Shown one piece after another: positions 9,113 to 16,844 of a stretch of DNA of 64,000 nucleotides; position 1 is the stretch's first letter, and every line of letters starts with the position of its first letter. The DNA is from Pedobacter polysacchareus (GTDB lineage Bacteria; Bacteroidota; Bacteroidia; Sphingobacteriales; Sphingobacteriaceae), in NCBI RefSeq assembly GCF_019802255.1, contig NZ_JAHYSS010000001.1, forward strand, positions 581,333 through 645,332, written 5' to 3'. The notes beneath the pieces were generated by a model that saw nothing but the letters and a program-made list of their open reading frames with translations, was not told where the DNA came from and searched no databases. The position numbers were made by a program, and so were the translations under genes.

Positions 9113-10784
9113 GTATTTTATCGGTTTATCCACTTCTGGACATGACCCTGCCTTTAGTGTGGTAAATGACAAAGGGGAGGTGATTTTTGCTGAAGCTACA
9201 GAAAGATTTGTACAGCAGAAAAGAGCCTGGGGCATAGATGCAGATCATCCTGAACACATTAGAAGTGTGCTGCCGGATTTGATCAGCCCTGCCGCTGAAA
9301 TTGTTATCTCAAAAAGTTGGATTAAATCTAAAAAGGGTTTGCCAATTGATATTGCCGGAGGATTATTAGTGGATTCTACTACTGCAAAGTGGCTAGTGTC
9401 GTTGCAGGATAAAGTATTTGCAAATGCTGGCGAAAATTTAAGGGAATACCTCTTACTGGAGGAAGATAATTCCGTTGAATGCTTCGACCATCATCTTTGT
9501 CATGCAGTGAACGCCTGCTATACTGCCGATTTCAGCTCAGGTTTATGTCTGGTCATTGACGGGGAGGGAGAAGTCGGTGCAGTTAGTGTCTATCGATTAA
9601 AAGATCGGACATTGCAACGGATCTGGCGCTCCTGGGGACCAGGAAGTTTGGGAAGTTATTACGGATGGCTGACTAAAATCTGCGGTTTCGATACGCGTAG
9701 GGGAGAAGAGTGGAAAGTGATGGGGCTGGCGGCCTTTGGCAAGCCGGTTGAATTTATTGTAGAAGCCTTAAAAAAACTGATCGAAGTCAAAGAGGGCCGG
9801 TTATTATTCGCCTCCGAAGCGCAAATGCAAGAGGTGATCAACCATATAAAACCCTTTTATAGAAAACCAGAAGAAGAGCTCATGATGGTCGCCGATTTGG
9901 CTGCCAGTGGACAAGCCGCATACGCTTATTTTGCTGATCAGATTTTAATACATTGTGAAAGCTATGGGGAAGAAAATTTAATTCTCTCCGGAGGCTGTGC
10001 ATTGAACTCTTCGTATAATGGCAGTATTATCGGACGATTCTCCTTTTTGAATGTCCATGTGCCCGCTGCTCCTGCTGATGATGGAAATGCGCTGGGTGCG
10101 GCCATCCTAAGCTGGATGAAAGCCCATCAAACTGTCAAAATCCCTTATGGGAAGGGCTCAGCATACCTTGGTAAGCAGGTGAAAACTGAGGCTAAAATTT
10201 TCAACAGTCTAAGTAAATATGGAGCTTCTTTAAGGGTCATGGACCTCAAAGAAGACAGCGGTAAAATTATTGCAAAGAAACTTTTTGAAGGGAAAATTAT
10301 TGGGGTAATGCATGGAGGCGCAGAGTTTGGGCCACGGGCTTTAGGCAATAGATCTATTCTGGCAGACCCGAGAGGAGACAAAACGAAAGACTATATCAAT
10401 AATGAGATTAAAGGAAGGGAGTCTTACCGACCTTTTGCACCAATAGTATTTGAACATGATGTAGAAAACTATTTTGAGAAAGCACATCGTTCTCCATATA
10501 TGTCATTTACACTTCCATGGAAAGCTGAAATGAAAAAAATAGTTCCGGCTGTAGTTCATGAAGATGGAACGGGAAGGCTTCAAACTATAAATCAAAAGGA
10601 TAATCCCTGGATGACTGAAGTGTTGACAGAATTCGGTGCATTAAGTGGTGTACCTGTACTGCTGAATACGAGCTTCAACGTAATGGGAAAGCCAATCGTA
10701 AATTCAATAGATGATGCGCTTGTGGTATTACTTACCTCTGGATTGGATGCAATTCTATATGATACTATTCTTGTCGAGAAATAA
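9105..10784 (+). CDS. O-carbamoyltransferase, NodU/TobZ family
   Basis: Expected to form carbamoyl-adenylate from carbamoyl phosphate and ATP and transfer the carbamoyl group to a hydroxyl of a sugar or small molecule in the cytoplasm. The N-terminal Kae1-like domain starts GLSTSGHDPAFSVV and contains the metal-site motif DHHLCHAVNA (near residue 125) and IDGEGE. WKVMGLAAFG follows. The C-terminal YrdC-like domain has HGGAEFGPRALGNRSI and RPFAPIV. The length of 559 aa is normal. The acceptor is unknown. In this operon candidates are a hydroxyl made by the P450 or a sugar of the neighbouring polysaccharide pathway. It overlaps the carrier gene by 8 nt and lies 5 nt before the MBOAT gene. Confidence 0.9.
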   Translation: MDKYFIGLSTSGHDPAFSVVNDKGEVIFAEATERFVQQKRAWGIDADHPEHIRSVLPDLISPAAEIVISKSWIKSKKGLPIDIAGGLLVDSTTAKWLVSLQDKVFANAGENLREYLLLEEDNSVECFDHHLCHAVNACYTADFSSGLCLVIDGEGEVGAVSVYRLKDRTLQRIWRSWGPGSLGSYYGWLTKICGFDTRRGEEWKVMGLAAFGKPVEFIVEALKKLIEVKEGRLLFASEAQMQEVINHIKPFYRKPEEELMMVADLAASGQAAYAYFADQILIHCESYGEENLILSGGCALNSSYNGSIIGRFSFLNVHVPAAPADDGNALGAAILSWMKAHQTVKIPYGKGSAYLGKQVKTEAKIFNSLSKYGASLRVMDLKEDSGKIIAKKLFEGKIIGVMHGGAEFGPRALGNRSILADPRGDKTKDYINNEIKGRESYRPFAPIVFEHDVENYFEKAHRSPYMSFTLPWKAEMKKIVPAVVHEDGTGRLQTINQKDNPWMTEVLTEFGALSGVPVLLNTSFNVMGKPIVNSIDDALVVLLTSGLDAILYDTILVEK

Positions 10785-10789
10785 AGCTC

Positions 10790-12367
10790 ATGTTATTCCA
10801 ATCTATAAAATTCATATTCATTTTTTTTCCAATCACGCTGGTTACATTTCTATTACTCAATAGGCGGTATCCGAAATTGGCAGCCGGGGTACTTATAGTT
10901 GCATCATTATTTTTTTGCGGGTATAACGATTTTAGAGCGTTTATAGTCTTAATTGGATCAGGGCTCTTTAATTACTTCACTGCACTGATGATCGATAAAT
11001 GTAAGGCTGGGTCACGGTATCAATCCTTATTCCTCGGTGTGGGTATTTTGCTGAATTTTTATGTCCTGTTTTGGTATAAGTTCTTTTCAGCAAGTACCCA
11101 GCATACCGTAGTTAGCAATGACCCTAATGCCAACCTGATTCTTGAATTTGGCATTCCTTTAGGGTTGTCCTTTTATACCTTGTATCAAATCTCATTATTA
11201 GTCGATATTTATAGAGGGAAGGCAAAACTTTGTGATTTTAAAAGTTACTTTTTATCCGTAACAATGTTTGCTCATCTACCTGCTGGGCCGATCCTGAGGT
11301 ATAAAACTTCAATTAAGCAATTTGTAGAAGCAGGACGGACAAGAATAACTGAGGAGAGTATTGGCTTAGGGATAAGCTTATTTACTTTTGGTCTGTTCAA
11401 AAAGACAGTCTTTGCAGATACTTTGGCAATCTTTACGGGCCAGATGTTTGTTAGCATTAACTCAAATGCTCATTTTACATTTCTAGAATCTCTGGCTACG
11501 GTCTGGGCTTTCCTCCTTCAATTGTATTTTGATTTTTCTGCCTATTCCGATATGGCCATTGGGCTAGGATTGTGTTTTGGGTTCAAATTTCCAGTGAATT
11601 TCAATTCGCCGCTTAAAGCCATATCTTTTACTGACTATGTAGCTAGGTGGCATATTTCTCTGATTGCATTTAACCGCGAATATATCTTCATTCCAGTATC
11701 CAAGTTGATGTTAAAATTGTTAAAGGGGAATTCGCCCTTTAATAACTATTTGTCTGGAATTGTGGCAACGATGATCGTTTATATTTCTATTGGCTTTTGG
11801 CATTCACCTACCTTGCAGTTTTTATTTTCTGGCGTAGGGATTGGTTTGATTCTTACGATAAGTCAATTGATGGTACTAATCTTTAGAAGATGGTGGCCAA
11901 TGAAACTAAAACTTGGTCAAATTGGTCGAGTATTGAATCAGGTAAAGGTACTGTTCATTGCTGCTATTGCAGGGAGTTTGCTAATGCTAAATGATCTTTC
12001 GTCTTTTAGATCCCTTTTGGCGGGTTTTGGAAGATTTGATTTTAGGACTGACGGTGCTTTCTGGCTAACTACTGGAACTTCGGATTTCTTTTCCATGATA
12101 AAAAAACCGATCTACCTTTTTGGTTATGAAAGTTATATGTTACCATTTCCTCTTTTTATTTTGATATGCTCTATGATTGCGGTAAAAGGTCCGAATAGCA
12201 TGGAACTTTTTGGGCTGATGACTTTTAATCCCACTAAATGGAATAAATTTCTAGTTTGGAAGCCTAACTTGTTTTGGGGACTGGTTACAGGGTTTTTACT
12301 GGCATTGTATTTAATCATCAAATTGGATAATCGTATGTACCAAGACTTTCTTTATGGGCAGTTTTAA
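10790..12367 (+). CDS. MBOAT-family O-acyltransferase (AlgI/DltB type)
   Basis: A 525-aa polytopic inner-membrane protein, about ten or more hydrophobic segments. MBOAT enzymes move acyl groups across or at the membrane onto polysaccharides or teichoic acids. The family signature is clear: FDFSAYSDMAIGLG, then ARWHISL with H288, and the second histidine H338 in GFWHSP. Compared with AlgI the loop after ARWHISL is altered (IAFNREYIFIP for the usual WFRDYLYIP), suggesting a different substrate. The start at 10790 is 5 nt after the previous stop. The overlapping next gene encodes an SGNH-type partner, as in alg and dlt systems. Confidence 0.9.
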   Translation: MLFQSIKFIFIFFPITLVTFLLLNRRYPKLAAGVLIVASLFFCGYNDFRAFIVLIGSGLFNYFTALMIDKCKAGSRYQSLFLGVGILLNFYVLFWYKFFSASTQHTVVSNDPNANLILEFGIPLGLSFYTLYQISLLVDIYRGKAKLCDFKSYFLSVTMFAHLPAGPILRYKTSIKQFVEAGRTRITEESIGLGISLFTFGLFKKTVFADTLAIFTGQMFVSINSNAHFTFLESLATVWAFLLQLYFDFSAYSDMAIGLGLCFGFKFPVNFNSPLKAISFTDYVARWHISLIAFNREYIFIPVSKLMLKLLKGNSPFNNYLSGIVATMIVYISIGFWHSPTLQFLFSGVGIGLILTISQLMVLIFRRWWPMKLKLGQIGRVLNQVKVLFIAAIAGSLLMLNDLSSFRSLLAGFGRFDFRTDGAFWLTTGTSDFFSMIKKPIYLFGYESYMLPFPLFILICSMIAVKGPNSMELFGLMTFNPTKWNKFLVWKPNLFWGLVTGFLLALYLIIKLDNRMYQDFLYGQF

Positions 12368-13328
12368 AAAAATGAATAGGAAATATCATACAGGGCCTTT
12401 TATTAATGGATTTATGATCGCTATGGGCTCGTTATTATTAATTATTGGTACTGTCAATTTTATAGTCGACCCTTTCTGGTATAGAGAAAAGAGAGTAAAA
12501 TATTTTAACTATTTACCCATAAACGAGATCACTAACACGGCACCTTTAATGAATATAGCCACACTTTATTCAAAAGGTCCGAATGTTAAATATAGTGTGA
12601 TAGGTACATCTCATGTACTGGCAGGAATAAAGAATTGTGAATACCCTGAGCTGGAAAAGGTGGGTGTTTCTGCAATGAGCATTCAAGAAAGTCAAAGAGT
12701 TTTGCAGAAGATATTATTAAAAGCAACAGTGTCAAAGACAGTTTTTATAGAGGTCTGCGGTATCAATGATATCCCCCAAATTCGCGATGTAAGCTTTTTA
12801 AATAGGATTTTCAGCTTACGAGCTTTTGTTTATTCTATTAGGACGATGAAACATAACTTCCTTAATGATCAGCAACTAAAAATTGAACTTTGCGCCCCTT
12901 ACACTCCAAATATTGACACTATAAAATCCATAGATGAACTCAATTCAAAACAAATACCACTGCGTCCAGTTACCTCACAAGAGATTCTGGCTTTGAAGGA
13001 GATGTTTAAATTTAAAGATGGCCTGAAAAAAGATTTGCAACATCAGGTCGTTTTTTTTACTTCGCCACTTCCACAGGAAACTATGGAAAATGAAAAATAT
13101 AGGCTGATAAATCAGAAGCTTTCAGAACAAATGCAACAAGTGGTGGATTCCATGCAATCAGCTAATCATCAAATCAAATTTAAATTCATCAATCTAGCAG
13201 ATACTAAAATTGGGAACGAGTATAAGTTTAGTGAGGGTAATTTCTATGAAGGTTGGTATGATGGAACCCATTTTAAACCAGTGGTTGGTGATCAGGTTGT
13301 AAAGTATTTGATGGGACATTCAAATTAA
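12354..13328 (+). CDS. Membrane-anchored SGNH-like protein, partner of the MBOAT
   Basis: A protein of 324 aa with one N-terminal membrane segment (about residues 16-38) and a periplasmic domain. The block-I motif is VIGTSHVLAGI with candidate nucleophile S86. Near the C-terminus the DGTH motif (D303, H306) matches block V of SGNH hydrolases, so a complete Ser-Asp-His triad is visible. MBOAT proteins are commonly paired with such proteins (AlgJ/AlgX, DltD), which complete acyl transfer outside the membrane. The gene overlaps the MBOAT end by 14 nt. An alternative ATG at 12372 (MNRKYHT) is equally possible. No specific family name can be given, and the acyl-transfer role is inferred from motifs and context. 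Confidence 0.72.
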   Translation: MGSFKKMNRKYHTGPFINGFMIAMGSLLLIIGTVNFIVDPFWYREKRVKYFNYLPINEITNTAPLMNIATLYSKGPNVKYSVIGTSHVLAGIKNCEYPELEKVGVSAMSIQESQRVLQKILLKATVSKTVFIEVCGINDIPQIRDVSFLNRIFSLRAFVYSIRTMKHNFLNDQQLKIELCAPYTPNIDTIKSIDELNSKQIPLRPVTSQEILALKEMFKFKDGLKKDLQHQVVFFTSPLPQETMENEKYRLINQKLSEQMQQVVDSMQSANHQIKFKFINLADTKIGNEYKFSEGNFYEGWYDGTHFKPVVGDQVVKYLMGHSN

Positions 13329-13379
13329 ACGAAGCTTTTTCAAATATTCCCGATTCTTCATTTATTTCAGAATAAATCC

Positions 13380-13387
13380 TACTTTTG
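13380..13387 (+). promoter_or_regulatory. -7 element upstream of the di-haem peroxidase gene
   Basis: TACTTTTG matches TAnnTTTG and lies 83 nt before the ATG at 13471. No TTG was found at the expected -33 distance, so only half of a promoter is supported. Confidence 0.35.
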
Positions 13388-13470
13388 CGTTTAATTAGAT
13401 TTCTTCTAAATAACAACAACGCATACTGGCGATCATTTCCTGCGAAGAGATTGCGCTTTAAAATTTTATA

Positions 13471-14592
13471 ATGAATAGAATATTTATCATCCTTTCTTTT
13501 CTTTTGATCTTCGTAGTCGGATCCGCTTTTTACGCAGAAAGTGAAGAGGATTCATTAAGAGCACAATATAGTAAACCGGTCAGTCAATGGCCAAAGCCCA
13601 CAATTGATAGTGGTGTAAACTGGACGGAAATGAGTTCCTTGCCAGCTATCGACAGCAATTATTTTAAGCTAATGGCTGAACCAAAGGTGATGCTGGGACA
13701 ACTCTTGTTTTTTGATCCATTGCTTTCTGGTTCCAACCAGGTTTCTTGCAGCAGCTGTCACGATCCGGAAATCTCCTGGGGGGATAAACGTGCGGTAGCA
13801 CTTGGAAATGATCATTTGCAGGGAAATAGAAATACGCCTTCGCTGCTCAATGTAGCAGAACGCAAAAGCTTGTTCTGGGATGGCAGGGCGGCAACATTGG
13901 AGTCTCAGGTAGATGGCCCGATTACCGCACACCATGAGATGAACATGAAACCTGAGGCTTTGCCTAAGAAATTAGGAAAGATCAAAGGCTATAGAGAACT
14001 GTTTGTAAAAGCCTATGGAAAAGATAAGATCACTTACCCGCAAATTGTGGAATCCTTAGGTGCTTTTGAAAGAACGATAAGAAGCAGAAGAAGTAGGTTT
14101 GACCGTTTCCTGGATGGAGAAACCAAAGTTTTAGACGATCAGGAATTGCATGGACTACACCTTTTCCGTACTAAAGCGAGGTGTATGAACTGTCACAATG
14201 GAAAATACCTGACGGATGAAGCGTTTCATAATATCGGATTAACTTATTATAAACGTAAATACCAGGATTTGGGAAGACACCTGATCACCGGCAAAAAGGA
14301 AGATGTAGGCAAATTCAGAACACCTTCCTTAAGAGATGTGATGCATACCGGTCCATGGATGCACAATGGCATGTTTGATAGCATTACTGGTGTTGTTAAT
14401 ATCTACAATAGCGGTATGCATATGATCGATCCAACAGAAGCGCAAGCCAAAGCAGATCCTTTGTATCCCAAAACAGATCCACTGCTAAAGCCATTGAAGC
14501 TAACCAGTGCAGAGGTGAAGGCAGTAGTTGCTTTTATGAACGCAATTACCGCAACACAGTACCACATGAGAAGACCGGAATTGCCAAGATAA
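13471..14592 (+). CDS. Di-haem cytochrome c peroxidase family protein
   Basis: A periplasmic or membrane-anchored c-type cytochrome of the CcpA/MauG superfamily, which reduces hydrogen peroxide or carries out related oxidations. Two CxxCH haem sites are visible: CSSCH at 93-97 and CMNCH at 238-242. The family segments GQLLFFDPLLSGS, WDGRAATLE, GKFRTPSLRDV and HNGMFDS are present. The N-terminal hydrophobic segment (about residues 3-20) is a signal peptide or anchor. The length of 373 aa is typical. It stands alone, 142 nt after the acyl operon and 214 nt before jetA. Whether it is a true peroxidase or a MauG-like enzyme cannot be decided here. Confidence 0.9.
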   Translation: MNRIFIILSFLLIFVVGSAFYAESEEDSLRAQYSKPVSQWPKPTIDSGVNWTEMSSLPAIDSNYFKLMAEPKVMLGQLLFFDPLLSGSNQVSCSSCHDPEISWGDKRAVALGNDHLQGNRNTPSLLNVAERKSLFWDGRAATLESQVDGPITAHHEMNMKPEALPKKLGKIKGYRELFVKAYGKDKITYPQIVESLGAFERTIRSRRSRFDRFLDGETKVLDDQELHGLHLFRTKARCMNCHNGKYLTDEAFHNIGLTYYKRKYQDLGRHLITGKKEDVGKFRTPSLRDVMHTGPWMHNGMFDSITGVVNIYNSGMHMIDPTEAQAKADPLYPKTDPLLKPLKLTSAEVKAVVAFMNAITATQYHMRRPELPR

Positions 14593-14689
14593 TTTCTTTA
14601 TCTCAGGCCTTTTCCTTCGAAAATATCAGCGGTGATCCTCCTGGATTTCTCGCAACCTGTCTGATAGACAGTTCTTTCTATTGTCCTAG

Positions 14690-14713
14690 TCCGGAGCTTT
14701 TATTAGCTCCGGA
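14690..14713. terminator. Hairpin between the peroxidase gene and jetA
   Basis: A 9-bp perfect stem TCCGGAGCT/AGCTCCGGA with a 6-nt loop. There is no long T-run after it, so termination is only probable. A smaller hairpin (CTGTCT/AGACAG) lies at 14658-14672. Confidence 0.45.
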
Positions 14714-14783
14714 ATGCCAGGAATTCTAATTGCTAATTCTAGAAAATATCAGCGCAAAATGGGCCTTTAGGAGGGATTTTGCG

Positions 14784-14791
14784 TACTTTTG
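14784..14791 (+). promoter_or_regulatory. -7 element upstream of jetA
   Basis: TACTTTTG matches TAnnTTTG and lies 15 nt before the ATG at 14807, predicting a leader under about 10 nt. No -33 TTG is present at the usual spacing, so support is partial. Confidence 0.4.
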
Positions 14792-14806
14792 CGGTCTTTT
14801 TAACTT

Positions 14807-16279
14807 ATGCCGATGATAGACAGTGCCAGGATTCTTGAAGTACTCAATAGCTCAGCAAGTGTGAATTTGCTGAAGCTGAGGAACAGGGATATTGTGATAG
14901 AATTTCTAATCAATACTTTTATAAATGAGGAAGCGACCGTTTCCTCCGATCATGTTCATTCTTTATTGGCTGACTTCCTGGATCTTAAGCAGGTAGACAA
15001 TGATGAGGAGTATGAAATTGAAAGCTTTGACTCCTATGAGGTAAAGGCGAGGAAATATGTGAGGAAGTGGACGGACAGCGGTTTTTTAACGAATTATCAG
15101 GACGACCAGGGAGAGATATTTTACGAGATTTCTGCACATTCCAGTAAAACCATCGACTGGTTAATGAGCCTTCAGAAAAAGGAATTTGTAGGTACAGAAT
15201 CCCGCTTCAAAGATATTTTCAATCAACTGAAAGACTTGGTGGAGTTTACCAATGGTGATCGCGACAATCGTTTGGCCATTTTAGAAGAGAAACGACTGGA
15301 AATTGAACACCAGATCGAACAGCTGAAATCAGGTAAAAAGGTCAAGATCTACCAGGATTATGAGGTGATTCCACGTTATAATCAATTAACACAAGCGGCA
15401 AAAGAACTGTTGTCGGACTTTAAAGAAGTGGAAGATAACTTTAAAGACATCACCAGACAGATTTACCAGAAACATGCAGAAGGGAGCTTAACGAAAGACC
15501 ATATCCTGGAGTTTACTTTCAATGCCCTGGATCAGATTAAAGACAGTCAGCAGGGCAAGAGTTTTTACGCCTTCTGGTCTTTCCTGCTGGATCCGGTGTT
15601 ACAGGAAGAATGGACTACGCTCAGCAATACGCTATTCGAAAGATTAGACGAAAGAGAGATTGTAGTTGGCGATTTCTTCCTGAAAGGAATGAAGAAATAC
15701 CTGCATGCCTCTGGTCAGAAGGTGTATAAGGCAAATGATAAGATGGCGGAGAAGTTGGGCCGCATCATTAGAGAGTCTGAAGGTTCTAAAATCCAGGTCA
15801 CACATAACGTGATCCAGGAGATTAAAACGATGCTGATCGAAGTAGGGAAGCAGGAAAACCGCCCGGATATCGGGTTGGTACTGGAATCAAACCTGGAAAT
15901 CTATCCGTTTTTTGAACAGCGCCTGATGCTGGAGCAGCCGGAAGAACTGCTTTATCATACCAGGCCTAAGTTAGCAGACAAAGACATCTTAAGTTCAAGG
16001 CAGCTCGGTAAGTTATTCGGTCAGACGAAGATCGATAAAGAAGTGCTGCGGAAAAAAATCAGAACGGTATTGTCAGGGAGAGCCCGCGTTTCCCTATTTG
16101 AAATCATTGAAGCCGACGGTGGTATCGCAGATGGCCTTCCAGAGCTGTTTGGGTATTTATCTGTGGCCAAAGAGTTCAAACATACCATCAACCCAGAAAA
16201 CACACAGCGTATTTTATTTGATGCCCAAGGGCAGAAGTCAATCAACGTACCTGAAGTAATCCTATTAAAGAATGAGTAA
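14807..16279 (+). CDS. jetA: JetA-like Wadjet/MksF-type kleisin subunit (DUF3375)
   Basis: A 490-aa subunit of a bacterial SMC complex of the Wadjet/MksBEF class. JetA is the kleisin-like subunit that bridges the two JetC ATPase heads. The N-terminal part is winged-helix-like (NLLKLRNRDIVIEFLINTF), followed by a long helical region with charged coiled-coil segments (about 165-240) and a C-terminal globular part. Overall pattern and length match DUF3375 proteins. The stop overlaps jetB by 8 nt. The assignment rests on the gene order DUF3375, DUF4194, SMC-like ATPase, which is diagnostic, and on recognition of the family from sequence. Intact Wadjet systems cleave closed circular DNA such as plasmids, but that needs JetD, which is not here. 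Confidence 0.85.
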   Translation: MPMIDSARILEVLNSSASVNLLKLRNRDIVIEFLINTFINEEATVSSDHVHSLLADFLDLKQVDNDEEYEIESFDSYEVKARKYVRKWTDSGFLTNYQDDQGEIFYEISAHSSKTIDWLMSLQKKEFVGTESRFKDIFNQLKDLVEFTNGDRDNRLAILEEKRLEIEHQIEQLKSGKKVKIYQDYEVIPRYNQLTQAAKELLSDFKEVEDNFKDITRQIYQKHAEGSLTKDHILEFTFNALDQIKDSQQGKSFYAFWSFLLDPVLQEEWTTLSNTLFERLDEREIVVGDFFLKGMKKYLHASGQKVYKANDKMAEKLGRIIRESEGSKIQVTHNVIQEIKTMLIEVGKQENRPDIGLVLESNLEIYPFFEQRLMLEQPEELLYHTRPKLADKDILSSRQLGKLFGQTKIDKEVLRKKIRTVLSGRARVSLFEIIEADGGIADGLPELFGYLSVAKEFKHTINPENTQRILFDAQGQKSINVPEVILLKNE

Positions 16280-16844
16280 TTTTGAAGATAAAACAAAGCC
16301 TTATTCCAAGGCCATCATCAGGCTGCTGAAAGGCCCGGTGTACTCCCAATCCAGTGTTTGGGAAGATATTATTCATTACCAGCGAGAGATTCAACACTAT
16401 TTAAATGTGATTGGTCTGGAGCTGATCTTGAAAAAAGAAGAAGGCCTGGCTTTCTTTAAACAGTTTGAAAACAATGAAGGCCATACGATGGGATTGATCT
16501 CCCGTCGCCAGATTGGTTTTGAAACTTCTATTGTCCTGGTGATTTTGCGCCAGATGCTCGAAGATTTTGACAACAATCCTACGCTGATCGATGGCAATGA
16601 GAAATTCATCAGCCATAAAGAGATCCGCGAAGAAATTGAATTGTTCCTGCCAGAAAAATATAACCGTGTGAAATTCCTGAAAGAACTGGACAGCTATATC
16701 CGCAAAGTTGTGGAGCTGGGCTATTTGAAAGAACAGCAGGAAACCGATGCAGAGCCGATTTATAAGATTCAACGCATCATCAAGGAAAAAGTAACCCTGG
16801 ATGTTTTAAAAGATTTTAAACTGAAACTGGAGGAATATGTATAG
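16272..16844 (+). CDS. jetB: JetB-like Wadjet/MksE-type subunit (DUF4194)
   Basis: A 190-aa tandem winged-helix (KITE-like) subunit that binds the kleisin in SMC complexes. The sequence runs from YSKAIIRLLKGPVY through GLISRRQIGFETSIVLVILR to a C-terminal winged-helix segment ending EEYV. The length is usual for DUF4194/MksE proteins. Its ATG lies inside the end of jetA (8-nt overlap) and its end overlaps jetC by 8 nt, so the three proteins are translationally coupled, consistent with fixed stoichiometry. Confidence 0.87.
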   Translation: MSNFEDKTKPYSKAIIRLLKGPVYSQSSVWEDIIHYQREIQHYLNVIGLELILKKEEGLAFFKQFENNEGHTMGLISRRQIGFETSIVLVILRQMLEDFDNNPTLIDGNEKFISHKEIREEIELFLPEKYNRVKFLKELDSYIRKVVELGYLKEQQETDAEPIYKIQRIIKEKVTLDVLKDFKLKLEEYV

